Assembly: GCA_964628515.1 (NCBI GenBank)
Contig: CAZVNZ010000021.1
Span: forward strand, 1-52,089
Length of the DNA stretch: 52,089 nt
Direction: 5' to 3'
Origin: CAZVNZ01 sp964628515
GTDB taxonomy: Bacteria > Bacillota > Clostridia > Christensenellales > Christensenellaceae
In this document: positions 17,991 through 25,972 of the stretch, one piece after another
Position numbering within the stretch: the first letter of the stretch is position 1
How the letters are laid out: each line of letters starts with the position of its first letter
Translations under genes and position numbers: made by a program
Notes under the pieces: generated by a model
Told to the model about the DNA's origin: nothing
Seen by the model: the letters and a program-made list of their open reading frames with translations, nothing else
Databases searched by the model: none

Positions 17991-18770
17991 TTGAAAATTG
18001 GATTTATAGGCTGTGGAAATATGGCAACAGCAATAATTAACGGAGCTTTGGAAAATAACGTTATTTCTAAGGACAATATTTTTGTGTACGATACAGACCC
18101 ACAAAAATGCACCTCCCTAAACCTTAATATTTGTGAAAACATTCCCTCCTTAATAAGCAAAAGTGATATTATTTTTTTAAGTATAAAACCAAATGTACTG
18201 CGTGATGTAATAAGCACTTATGATTTTGCACATAAGGCTGTGGTATCCATTGCGGCAGGTATTACCGTCATCACCCTAAAAGAAAAAATGCCTGACAGCA
18301 GAATTTTACGCATAATGCCAAATACCCCTTTACTTGTAGGCAAAGGGGTAAGCTGTTTTGAGCAACCAAGTACGCTAAATAAAGAGGAGTACGATTTTAT
18401 ATATAGTTTGTTTTCTAAATTAGGAGTTGTGGAGAGTATTCCCTACAATTTAATGGACGAAATAACCGCAATAAGCGGTAGCGGACCTGCTTACGTGTAT
18501 ATGTTTATAGATGCTTTGGCTACCGCAGGAGTAAGTATGGGAATACCCAAACAAACCGCCTACAATATTGCACTCAACACCTTTATAGGTGGTGCGGAAA
18601 TGCTGGTTAAAACAAAAAAAGAGCCAAAGGAGCTTATAGAAAACGTATGCTCCCCCGGCGGTACTACTTTGCAAGCAATGCAGGTATTTGAGGAAAAGGA
18701 CACCTACGCAATTATTAAGGAAGCAGTAAATGCCTGTGCAAATAAATCTAAGGAGCTTTCTAATGCGTAA
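17991..18770 (+). CDS. proC: Pyrroline-5-carboxylate reductase
   Basis: The last step of proline synthesis, NAD(P)H reduction of 1-pyrroline-5-carboxylate. The 259 residues open with the Rossmann motif GFIGCGNMATAI (4-15). The C-terminal ProC signature region is visible: AISGSGPAYVYMFIDALATA followed by a stretch ending SPGGTTLQAM. The start is a TTG with AAAGGAAG eight bases upstream. Its 3' end overlaps rnhA by eight bases. No proA or proB is in the window. Confidence 0.95.
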   Translation: MKIGFIGCGNMATAIINGALENNVISKDNIFVYDTDPQKCTSLNLNICENIPSLISKSDIIFLSIKPNVLRDVISTYDFAHKAVVSIAAGITVITLKEKMPDSRILRIMPNTPLLVGKGVSCFEQPSTLNKEEYDFIYSLFSKLGVVESIPYNLMDEITAISGSGPAYVYMFIDALATAGVSMGIPKQTAYNIALNTFIGGAEMLVKTKKEPKELIENVCSPGGTTLQAMQVFEEKDTYAIIKEAVNACANKSKELSNA

Positions 18771-19239
18771 AAGCGAAATGAAAATCGTAAGTCTGTACTC
18801 CGATGGTGCATGCTCTAAAAATCCGGGGCCCGGAGGTTACGCCTACATTTTGGAGTACAAAGGCAACAAAAAGGAAGGTAGCGGTTTTTTGGAAGAAACC
18901 ACCAATAACAGAATGGAGCTTTTGGCAATAATAAGAGGATTGCTTGCACTTAAGGAAAGCTGTAAGGTAAACGTATATACAGACAGCGCCTATGTGCATA
19001 ATGCTTTTGATAAAGGCTGGATAATAGCCTGGCAGGAAAACGGTTGGAAAACGGCGGCAAAAAAGCCTGTTGAAAACCAAGATTTATGGAAACAACTGCT
19101 AAACGCAACCAAAGACCACTTAGTGTACTGGCATAAAGTAAAAGGCCATTCGGATGACGCTTATAACAACAGATGCGACGAGCTGGCTCGTGGGGAAATT
19201 ACTAAGAATGTTAAGAAGCAAAAAAAGAGTGCTGAGTAG
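18763..19239 (+). CDS. rnhA: Ribonuclease HI
   Basis: RNase HI cleaves the RNA strand of RNA-DNA hybrids, removing primers and R-loops. All catalytic positions are visible: D in LYSDGACSKNPGPGG, E in NNRMELLAI, D in YTDSAYV, and the KGHSDDAYNNRCDELA region with the final H and D. I chose the ATG at 18763 (158 residues), not 18730, because AAGGAG at 18750-18755 is seven bases before it. That start overlaps the end of proC, so translational coupling is likely. The C-terminal tail is lysine-rich. Confidence 0.94.
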   Translation: MRKSEMKIVSLYSDGACSKNPGPGGYAYILEYKGNKKEGSGFLEETTNNRMELLAIIRGLLALKESCKVNVYTDSAYVHNAFDKGWIIAWQENGWKTAAKKPVENQDLWKQLLNATKDHLVYWHKVKGHSDDAYNNRCDELARGEITKNVKKQKKSAE

Positions 19240-19290
19240 GCGGTTGTAATTTTACTTTTGTTCCACCCCAAGACTTGACATAGAACCAAT

Positions 19291-19322
19291 AAAACAAGCC
19301 CAACAAAAGTCAGGCTCGTTTT
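19291..19322. terminator. Shared terminator between rnhA and the chemoreceptor gene
   Basis: An inverted repeat AAACAAGCC / GGCTCGTTT with one mismatch and a 12-base loop lies between two convergent genes. A T-run follows on the plus strand and A/T-rich sequence on the minus strand, so it can serve both directions. Confidence 0.6.
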
Positions 19323-19351
19323 ATATCGTAGGGGTTATTAAATCAATTATC

Positions 19352-21106
19352 TTAGTATTTGTCTGTATTTTCGTAACTCTCTAAGTCTATTACAGGCACG
19401 TGGTTTTCGCTCGTACTATCCTCCATCTTATATTGTTTCATTACATTAACTTTTGCTACAATATCTTTGAGCAGTTGTGCTTGAGAGCTTAATTCTTCGC
19501 TTACTGCCGCACTTTCTTCTGCTGTTGCATTGTTTGTTTGTACAACAATGGATATTTGAGATACTCCTGCCTCTATTTGCTTTGCAGACTCTGCTTGGTC
19601 GTCCGATGCCCTTGCAATATCGTTAATAACGGTTGTAATTGCCTTTGCTTCATCTGCAACTTCGGAGAGGGAGTGCGCCGCTAAGTTTGCAAGCTCGGAG
19701 CCCTTTCCTACTGCGCTTATAGAGCCTTCAATTAGAGCTGTGGTGTTTTTGGCCGCCTCTGCGGATTTACTTGCAAGGTTTCTAACCTCGTCTGCCACAA
19801 CCGCAAAGCCCTTGCCTGCCTCCCCTGCTCTTGCCGCTTCTACCGCCGCATTTAGTGCAAGTATATTTGTTTGGAAAGCAATGTCCTCAATAGTTTTAAT
19901 GATTTTACCGATTTCGTTGGATTTATTTGTAATATCGTCCATTGCAATGGTTAAATCTTTCATTTGCTCGTTATTTTTGAAAATCATATCTCCAACTACA
20001 ACAGCTTTATCGTTAGCCGCTCTTGCGTTGTCTGCCGTCATATTTATTTGCTCTGTTATTTGTGTTATGGATGCAGACAGCTCTTGTACCGCTGATGCTT
20101 GCTCTGTTGAGCCTTGAGATAGACTTTGTGCTCCTCCTGCCACCTGCAAAGAGCCCATAGAAACCTGCTTTACTGATTGCTGAATATTTGCATACGACCG
20201 AGACTGCACATCTATCATAGTTGCAATAGAATTTACTATGCCTTGGAAATCTCCTCTGAAATCCTGAGTAGGATATACATCAAAGTTGTTTTGAGAAAGC
20301 TCGCCCATTGCTCTGTCTATATCTGCAATATATGCGGATATGGTTGCAAGAGATTCTTTAAGGTTTTTGGAAAGCTCGCCTAACTCGTCCTTAGACTCGT
20401 AGGTAATGGAGGGCTTTAAATTGCCTTTGTAAAGCTCCTTTGCCGCTACTTCAAGCTCCATAATCGGCCTTCTTATACCCTTAGTTATAAAGTATGTAAG
20501 CAGTACGGCTACAATAACATTTAGTGCCAGTATTATAAACAAGAGTAATTCCGCATTGGCAACAATTTGGTCTGCCTCTACCTTTTGGTTGGCAGATATT
20601 TCATTTTGATTATCCACCACTTTAATTAAGCTGTTTGCGGCTGCGTCATATGCAGTTTTATATTCTCCCTGCATTAACACCATAGCTTCGTCGTGCTTGC
20701 CTGTTCTGCCAAGGGCAATAACTTGGTCGGAAAGATCTTTTACTACTATAAGTTGCTCTTCTAAACTATCAATAACATCTTTAGATTGCCTTGTACCCTC
20801 TTTATATGTCGCTAAATCGGAAATTGTTTTTTGAGATTCTGCCTCGGCAGCTGCATATGCAGTCTCTCCATCGGCAGCATCTATATTTGCAAGACCTTCG
20901 TAAATATATCTTTGTGCCGAAACAAAATCTCTTCTTAAATTCCAAAGAGTGTCTGTGTTTGGCACAGAAAGCAATGCATAGTTATCTATTTCTCGAGATA
21001 CTGCCCTAATTTGTGTAAAGGACACAAAAATAGCTACTACCATAAGTATAACAACAATAGCAAATCCTAATATTAGCTTTGTTGCAATTTTAAAATTTTT
21101 AAACAT
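19352..21106 (-). CDS. Methyl-accepting chemotaxis protein
   Basis: A 584-residue transmembrane receptor. The N-terminal helix (about 11-31) and a second membrane helix (about 185-210) bracket a roughly 150-residue four-helix-bundle sensor domain. A HAMP linker follows (about 210-262). The long cytoplasmic signalling rod carries the conserved hairpin NILALNAAVEAARAGEAGKG, which contacts CheA and CheW. No che or flagellar genes are in the window, so its output pathway is encoded elsewhere. AGGGGG precedes the ATG. The ligand is unknown. It is divergent from the unknown HTH gene at 21274. Confidence 0.93.
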   Translation of the reverse strand: MFKNFKIATKLILGFAIVVILMVVAIFVSFTQIRAVSREIDNYALLSVPNTDTLWNLRRDFVSAQRYIYEGLANIDAADGETAYAAAEAESQKTISDLATYKEGTRQSKDVIDSLEEQLIVVKDLSDQVIALGRTGKHDEAMVLMQGEYKTAYDAAANSLIKVVDNQNEISANQKVEADQIVANAELLLFIILALNVIVAVLLTYFITKGIRRPIMELEVAAKELYKGNLKPSITYESKDELGELSKNLKESLATISAYIADIDRAMGELSQNNFDVYPTQDFRGDFQGIVNSIATMIDVQSRSYANIQQSVKQVSMGSLQVAGGAQSLSQGSTEQASAVQELSASITQITEQINMTADNARAANDKAVVVGDMIFKNNEQMKDLTIAMDDITNKSNEIGKIIKTIEDIAFQTNILALNAAVEAARAGEAGKGFAVVADEVRNLASKSAEAAKNTTALIEGSISAVGKGSELANLAAHSLSEVADEAKAITTVINDIARASDDQAESAKQIEAGVSQISIVVQTNNATAEESAAVSEELSSQAQLLKDIVAKVNVMKQYKMEDSTSENHVPVIDLESYENTDKY

Positions 21107-21203
21107 AATGATACCCCCTAAGCTGTATTAAAATTACATATTATGATTATATAAAAAGATTTTTGGATTGTACATATTAATAATCGTTTTGCCTTTAGTA
21201 AAA

Positions 21204-21255
21204 TAGGACATTTTTAGGACATACTTATTGAAAATACATATAATTCGTGTATAAT
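21204..21255 (+). promoter_or_regulatory. Promoter with two phased 11-bp repeats upstream of the unknown HTH gene
   Basis: TTGAAA (21228-21233) and TATAAT (21250-21255) are 16 bp apart. Just upstream, TAGGACAT occurs twice (21204-21211 and 21215-21222), exactly 11 bp apart and thus on the same DNA face. Predicted transcription starts about 12 bp before the ATG, so the leader holds little more than the ribosome binding site. The repeats lie where an activator, or a repressor of the divergent chemoreceptor gene, could bind. Confidence 0.65.
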
Positions 21256-21273
21256 TGAAAAAAAGAGGTAAAA

Positions 21274-22746
21274 ATGGCTAACAATATTTCTGCACTGGGT
21301 TATTTAATGAACATATTAAATATATCCATTAATAATTTATCTGTTTATTTGAATTTAGAACGTAGTACCGTAAGCAAGTGGAAAACCGGAGTACGCAAAT
21401 TTTCTTCCTCATCTTCTTATTACGATTGGGTTGTGGAATACTTAATTGAACAAAACAAAAAAACAGGGGTGCAAACGTTAGAAACATTATACGACGAGTT
21501 TTTCCCTACCGAATCAAAAGAAGACCCTCAATACCTTTTTAAATGCACTAATATGTTTTTGGCAAAGGAAAATGTACCTGCCGCTTCCTTGTTTGCACCG
21601 CAAAAAACCGCCTATTCCTCGGAAATTTCCTTATATAAAGGCATAGACGGTATATTAAATAGTATTTATGCCTTTTTTGATGCGGTTAAAAACTCCAAAA
21701 CACCGGGTAAAATATATATAACGGAAACAGAAATGTTTTTTTTGTTAAACAACAGCAATCCGGAGGAAGCAAACAAAATAATTTTAAAAGTAATTGAATT
21801 ACTTAATTTGGGGCATAAAATAAGGGTTATTTACTTTATTAAAAAAAGTACTCTGCAAACAAGCAGCGTAGTACCCAAGAATTACTGGGAGTTGATGTTT
21901 CACCCTAATTTTAAGGAATACATTTATATTTCTCCGGACAGCACTCAGTTTGCTTACAGCTACTATATATTTAAGGGCAATTTATCTTTAAGCATTTTTT
22001 CAAACAAAAATAAGAAACTTTATTCCACACTTTACATAGATACCTATAATATTACCGCTCACGAAACTATTTATCGCAATATTTTAAGTTTATCCAAAGT
22101 GGTATACTTCGATAAAAAGACAAACTTATTTGATACCACATTAAAAGTAATAGAGCAAAATTCTTATATCCACGAGCCTTTATGCCTGTTTTCCAACTAT
22201 TTAAACCGCCTCACCATGAGTAGCGAGCTTTTTTGCGAGGTGGTAGAAATGGCAGATGTGCCTCAAAGCGAAAAACAAAAGGAGATTACCCTATATAATT
22301 TACTGCATATATCCAATTTAAGTAAAACCAACAACATTAGACATATATATGTTATAGAAAATTTGGAAGAGTTTATCCAAAACGAGAATTTAGGCATGTA
22401 CATAGGCAACACCACCAAGCCCTTTTGCGTAAAAACCACAAAAAAACAGCGGATAGCCCATATAGAAAACACAATTAATTATTTGCAAACTTATGATAAC
22501 TTTGATGTCAGCCTTGTGCATAAAACCGTGTATTACAATTTAGACGCTACCATTACCACCGTTTGTAAGAACAACTTATGGTATTATTCTATTAATCACA
22601 GTACGGGAAAGGTGCATTTTAACGAGGATTGCGCCATGGCTAATATTATGTACAGCTTTTTAATTTCCATAAGCCAAAACACCTCTTTTGAGTTAAACGA
22701 CAAACAAAGCGTAATAAATAAGCTAAAACAAATTGCATCACTATAA
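21274..22746 (+). CDS. Unrecognised protein with an N-terminal HTH-like segment
   Basis: A 490-residue protein that I do not recognise. Residues 14-40 (from LNISINNLSVYL to STVSKWKTG) resemble a Xre-type helix-turn-helix with its recognition helix at STVSKWK. The remaining 450 residues look soluble, rich in Lys, Asn, Ile and Tyr, with no signal peptide or clear membrane helix and no familiar catalytic motif. GAGG lies five bases before the ATG. A DNA-binding sensor or regulator is the natural reading, perhaps linked to the divergent chemoreceptor, but that is inference. Its 3' end is only 10 bp from the convergent aroQ stop. Confidence 0.75.
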   Translation: MANNISALGYLMNILNISINNLSVYLNLERSTVSKWKTGVRKFSSSSSYYDWVVEYLIEQNKKTGVQTLETLYDEFFPTESKEDPQYLFKCTNMFLAKENVPAASLFAPQKTAYSSEISLYKGIDGILNSIYAFFDAVKNSKTPGKIYITETEMFFLLNNSNPEEANKIILKVIELLNLGHKIRVIYFIKKSTLQTSSVVPKNYWELMFHPNFKEYIYISPDSTQFAYSYYIFKGNLSLSIFSNKNKKLYSTLYIDTYNITAHETIYRNILSLSKVVYFDKKTNLFDTTLKVIEQNSYIHEPLCLFSNYLNRLTMSSELFCEVVEMADVPQSEKQKEITLYNLLHISNLSKTNNIRHIYVIENLEEFIQNENLGMYIGNTTKPFCVKTTKKQRIAHIENTINYLQTYDNFDVSLVHKTVYYNLDATITTVCKNNLWYYSINHSTGKVHFNEDCAMANIMYSFLISISQNTSFELNDKQSVINKLKQIASL

Positions 22747-22756
22747 ATATGCTACC

Positions 22757-23188
22757 CTATTTTTCCCCCGTTAAAAACTTGTTTATTGCCACAATATAGC
22801 TTTCATAACCCAAGCCGTACACGGTGTCTGCGCAAACCTCTTTAATTACCGAAATCTTTCTGAAATCCTCCCTCTCCATAACGTTAGAAATATGCACCTC
22901 TATACAAGGCACGCTTACTGCCTCTATGGCGTCTCTTATTGCGTAACTGTAATGGGTGTAAGCGCCTGCGTTTATTACAATTTTGTACACCGTGTTGTGT
23001 TTTTTATGAATTGCATCTATAATTTTGCCTTCGCAATTAGATTGGAAATACTCTATATCTGCAACATTTTTAAATTTTTGGGTGATGTAGTCCTCAAGCT
23101 CCGTCAAAGTTTTTGTGCCGTAAACATCCGTTTTTCGTATGCCTAACATATTTAAGTTTGGACCGTTAATAACAAGTATTTTTTCCAT
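22757..23188 (-). CDS. aroQ: 3-dehydroquinate dehydratase, type II
   Basis: The third step of the shikimate pathway, 3-dehydroquinate to 3-dehydroshikimate. The 143 residues begin MEKILVINGPNLNMLGIR, the type II signature, with the later motifs NAGAYTHYSYAIRDA and EVHISNV. I placed the start at the ATG at 23188: AGGAG sits nine bases before it, while a TTG six codons upstream would put that site inside the gene. It is the only shikimate gene outside the aroB operon on this strand and shares a palindromic promoter region with divergent aroE. Confidence 0.95.
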   Translation of the reverse strand: MEKILVINGPNLNMLGIRKTDVYGTKTLTELEDYITQKFKNVADIEYFQSNCEGKIIDAIHKKHNTVYKIVINAGAYTHYSYAIRDAIEAVSVPCIEVHISNVMEREDFRKISVIKEVCADTVYGLGYESYIVAINKFLTGEK

Positions 23189-23242
23189 ATATGCCGTCTC
23201 CTGCAAAAATTCTTTATATATCTCCTCTAAAACAAGAAAATA

Positions 23243-23261
23243 TGCTATAATTATTATAGCA
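23243..23261. promoter_or_regulatory. Palindrome holding opposed extended -10 boxes for aroE and aroQ
   Basis: TGCTATAAT-t-ATTATAGCA is a perfect 19-bp palindrome. Each half is an extended -10 element (TGnTATAAT): the left for aroE on the plus strand, the right for aroQ on the minus strand. No good -35 is present on either side. The two transcripts would start inside or beside the palindrome, so only one polymerase can occupy it at a time, and it is also a natural dimeric-repressor site. Confidence 0.7.
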
Positions 23262-23283
23262 CAAAATATACGAGGTAAAAAGT

Positions 23284-24144
23284 TTGAAACAAAATAAATA
23301 CGCAGTTATCGGAAGTCCGGTAATGCACAGTCTATCCCCCGTAATCCATGGGGAGTTATACAAAATATACGACATAAACAACTGTATTTACGAAAAAACA
23401 GAAGTAACCAAAGCAAGCATTTTTGCATTTACGGAAAATCTGCAAAAAAACAACATTTGCGGATTTAATATTACCATGCCACTAAAAGATGCAATAATAC
23501 CCTATTTGCACCAAACAGAAAACAACTTTAGTATAAACACGGTAGTGGTTAAGGAGGGCAAGCTGTACGGCTACTCCACAGACACTCAAGGCTTTTTAGC
23601 AGGGTTAAGCCTTATTTATGGTGATGGTGATGGTTGTACTACCAACATCACCATAGAAAACAAGGGGGAAAACACAAGCATAGACAACAAAAACATCTGC
23701 ATAATAGGCGCAGGAGCGGTTGCCCAAATGTTTGTAAGAGAGTTTACCGGTGCTACGCACATAAGTATTGTAAACCGCACGTTTAATAATGCAAAAGCCT
23801 TAGAAATAAGAGAAAATATTACCGCCTATCCCAATTTTAGTTTAGAGCTTTCAAACTGCGATTTACTTATAAACACCACCCCACTTGGCATGGTGGGCAA
23901 GGAGAATTTTACCTCCTTTAGTTTTCTTGACAAACTGCCAAAAACCGCCATAGTATACGATTTATTATATAAACCCTCCAACACCGATTTAATTTTGGAA
24001 TCAAAAAAGCGTGGGCTTACCACGCAAAACGGAGAGGATATGCTTATTTGGCAGGCATTTTATGCCTTTAAAAAGTTTTTTGGCATAATGCCAAACTATA
24101 AAGATTATTTGCACATTAAAGGTATTTTGAGCAAATATAATTAA
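23284..24144 (+). CDS. aroE: Shikimate dehydrogenase
   Basis: NADPH-dependent reduction of 3-dehydroshikimate to shikimate. The 286 residues carry the substrate-binding SPVMHSLSPVIHG, the catalytic lysine in NITMPLKDA, the NADP Rossmann loop GAGAVAQMF and the C-terminal QNGEDMLIWQAFYAF. An Asn/Thr/Gly-rich insert (about 115-137, around GDGDGCTTN) is longer than usual. The start is a TTG with GAGGT seven bases upstream. The end overlaps the convergent aroK end by 29 bp. Confidence 0.95.
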   Translation: MKQNKYAVIGSPVMHSLSPVIHGELYKIYDINNCIYEKTEVTKASIFAFTENLQKNNICGFNITMPLKDAIIPYLHQTENNFSINTVVVKEGKLYGYSTDTQGFLAGLSLIYGDGDGCTTNITIENKGENTSIDNKNICIIGAGAVAQMFVREFTGATHISIVNRTFNNAKALEIRENITAYPNFSLELSNCDLLINTTPLGMVGKENFTSFSFLDKLPKTAIVYDLLYKPSNTDLILESKKRGLTTQNGEDMLIWQAFYAFKKFFGIMPNYKDYLHIKGILSKYN

Positions 24145-24598
24145 TAGTCTCCTCCATATCATTATTAAGTATTTCTTCCGTACAGGTGGATTTGTACAAC
24201 CTTTCCCTGTTTTTATATATTTGCAAAACGTCCGTAGCATTTTTAAGCAGAGGGCGTTTTTTTGTGTTGATAGTGCTTGCAATTTGGTTAATATCTCTGT
24301 TAATAAAAAGGATGACTCCCGAGGATTTCATAATTTCTATATTTTGTGCTTTTAGCACAATTCCGCCACCGCAGGCAACTACACATTTTTTGCTTAAAGA
24401 AATTATATTTAGTGCCGTAGTTTCCAACGCTCTAAAATACTCCTCCCCATGCTCTGTGAAAATTTCGGGAATACTCATTTTTGCCTGTGCTTCTATTTTG
24501 CAATCTAAATCTATAAAATCCACATTTTTTTTGGTGGCTATCTTTTTGCCTAACGTGGTTTTTCCGCATCCCATTATGCCTGTAAGGTAAATATTCAT
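24116..24598 (-). CDS. aroK: Shikimate kinase
   Basis: ATP-dependent phosphorylation of shikimate at the 3-hydroxyl. The 160-residue P-loop protein has Walker A GIMGCGKTT (7-15), the shikimate-binding DLDCKIE region, FRALE and the glycine-rich VACGGGIVL. The lid has KRPLLKN. It is the last gene of the aroB-aroA-aroC-CM-aroK operon, and its start overlaps the chorismate mutase stop by four bases. Its 3' end overlaps that of aroE, so the two mRNAs are complementary over 29 nt. Confidence 0.95.
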   Translation of the reverse strand: MNIYLTGIMGCGKTTLGKKIATKKNVDFIDLDCKIEAQAKMSIPEIFTEHGEEYFRALETTALNIISLSKKCVVACGGGIVLKAQNIEIMKSSGVILFINRDINQIASTINTKKRPLLKNATDVLQIYKNRERLYKSTCTEEILNNDMEETINYICSKYL

Positions 24599-24849
24599 TG
24601 GTGACTTCTGCTTAACTCCATAATTAATTTAAATAACTTGGTAATATCCTCTTTATACTCCTTATTATTTAGCATTTCCATACGTTTTTTAATTACTTCC
24701 GTTTCTCGTTTTTCGTCTAAAACGGGTAGGTTGTTTGCCTTTTTGTACTCCCCTACCTTTTTAGATATGCCCATACGCTTTTCTATAAGCGCTACTAATT
24801 GCCTGTCTATATCGTCTATTTGGGCTCTGTATGTATCTAAGTTGCTCAC
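24595..24849 (-). CDS. Chorismate mutase, AroQ class, monofunctional
   Basis: An 84-residue all-helical chorismate mutase that converts chorismate to prephenate, the branch point to phenylalanine and tyrosine. The pattern YRAQIDDIDRQLVALIEKRM, then K in VGEYKKANN and DEKRETEVIKKR, matches CM type II domains and their active-site Arg and Lys residues. It is a stand-alone domain, not fused to prephenate dehydratase or DAHP synthase. It overlaps the aroC stop and the aroK start by four bases each. No tyrA or pheA dehydratase gene is in view. Confidence 0.92.
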   Translation of the reverse strand: MSNLDTYRAQIDDIDRQLVALIEKRMGISKKVGEYKKANNLPVLDEKRETEVIKKRMEMLNNKEYKEDITKLFKLIMELSRSHQ

Positions 24850-25955
24850 TGTATATCCTCCGGTTTTCTGTTGTGATACTTGCTACCCATATACATATCC
24901 ATAATTACAAAGGCTGCCGCACTTTTAACCACTTCTAAGGCTCTTGGAACTATACAAACATCGTGTCTGCCCTTTATTTGCAACTCTGTAATTGTTTTGC
25001 CTAAAATATCCACCGTCATTTGAGATTTTGAGATTGACGGTGTGGGCTTTACCACCACTTTAAACTCTATGGGCATTCCGTTTGATATACCCCCGTTAAT
25101 GCCACCATTGTTGTTGCTTGCAAACTTAACTCTGCCATGCTCTAAAATAGGCAAATCGTTAGCCTCGCTGCCACGCAACCCTCCAAACTTAAATCCGCAA
25201 CCAAACTCTATGCCTTTTATTGCCGGTATACTAAACATCATTTGAGATAGTTTGCTTTCTATGCTGGAAAAAAAGGGCTCGCCTATTCCTGCCGGCACAC
25301 CTATTATTACGCATTTTATCGTACCTCCGCAAGAGTCCTGCTCTAACCTTACCTCGTTTATATGCTCTAACATTTCTAAGCCTTTGTCGTCGTCTATTAC
25401 GCCGAAGTCCTTTTGCTCTATTTCGCTAAACGCATCTTTGGAAAACTCGGTAAAATCCCCGTCTTGAATATCTGCAATGCTTTTTATATGAGCACCCACA
25501 AAAATGTTTTTGGATGCCAAATACTGCCGTGCAATACTCCCTGCAAAAACTATGGGGGCTGTCAGTCTACCCGAAAAATGCCCTCCACCTCGTCTATCGT
25601 TATACCCGTTGTACCTTGCGTCTCCCGAGAAATCCGCATGCCCCGGACGTAAAATATTGGAAATTCTTTCGTAATCGGAGGACATAGTGTCCGAATTTCG
25701 TATAATAAAACTTAAGGGAGTACCCGTGGTATGATTGGAAAAAAATCCGCTAAAAATTTCGTATTTGTCCTTTTCTCTGCGTAATGTAGATGCCACGGAT
25801 TTCGAGCTTGGCGATCGTCTTGCCATTGCCGCCTTAATATCTGCCTCGTTTAATTCTATCCCCGACGGCAAGCCGTCTATTACTGCACCTATCCCCTTAG
25901 AATGAGATTCCCCAAACAATGTTAATTTTAAATTATCTCCGTAAACTGCGCTCAT
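24846..25955 (-). CDS. aroC: Chorismate synthase
   Basis: The last common step, conversion of EPSP to chorismate with reduced FMN. The start is the ATG at 25955 (MSAVYGDNLKLTLFG), supported by AAGGGG seven bases upstream; the reading frame stays open 43 codons further upstream but that part overlaps aroA. At 369 residues the length is normal. Visible motifs are GESHSKGIGAVIDG, DRRGGGHFSGR and the GRHDVCIVPRA region near the C-terminus. It lies 17 bp after aroA. Confidence 0.96.
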   Translation of the reverse strand: MSAVYGDNLKLTLFGESHSKGIGAVIDGLPSGIELNEADIKAAMARRSPSSKSVASTLRREKDKYEIFSGFFSNHTTGTPLSFIIRNSDTMSSDYERISNILRPGHADFSGDARYNGYNDRRGGGHFSGRLTAPIVFAGSIARQYLASKNIFVGAHIKSIADIQDGDFTEFSKDAFSEIEQKDFGVIDDDKGLEMLEHINEVRLEQDSCGGTIKCVIIGVPAGIGEPFFSSIESKLSQMMFSIPAIKGIEFGCGFKFGGLRGSEANDLPILEHGRVKFASNNNGGINGGISNGMPIEFKVVVKPTPSISKSQMTVDILGKTITELQIKGRHDVCIVPRALEVVKSAAAFVIMDMYMGSKYHNRKPEDIQ

Positions 25956-25972
25956 ATTGCACCCCTTATGTA

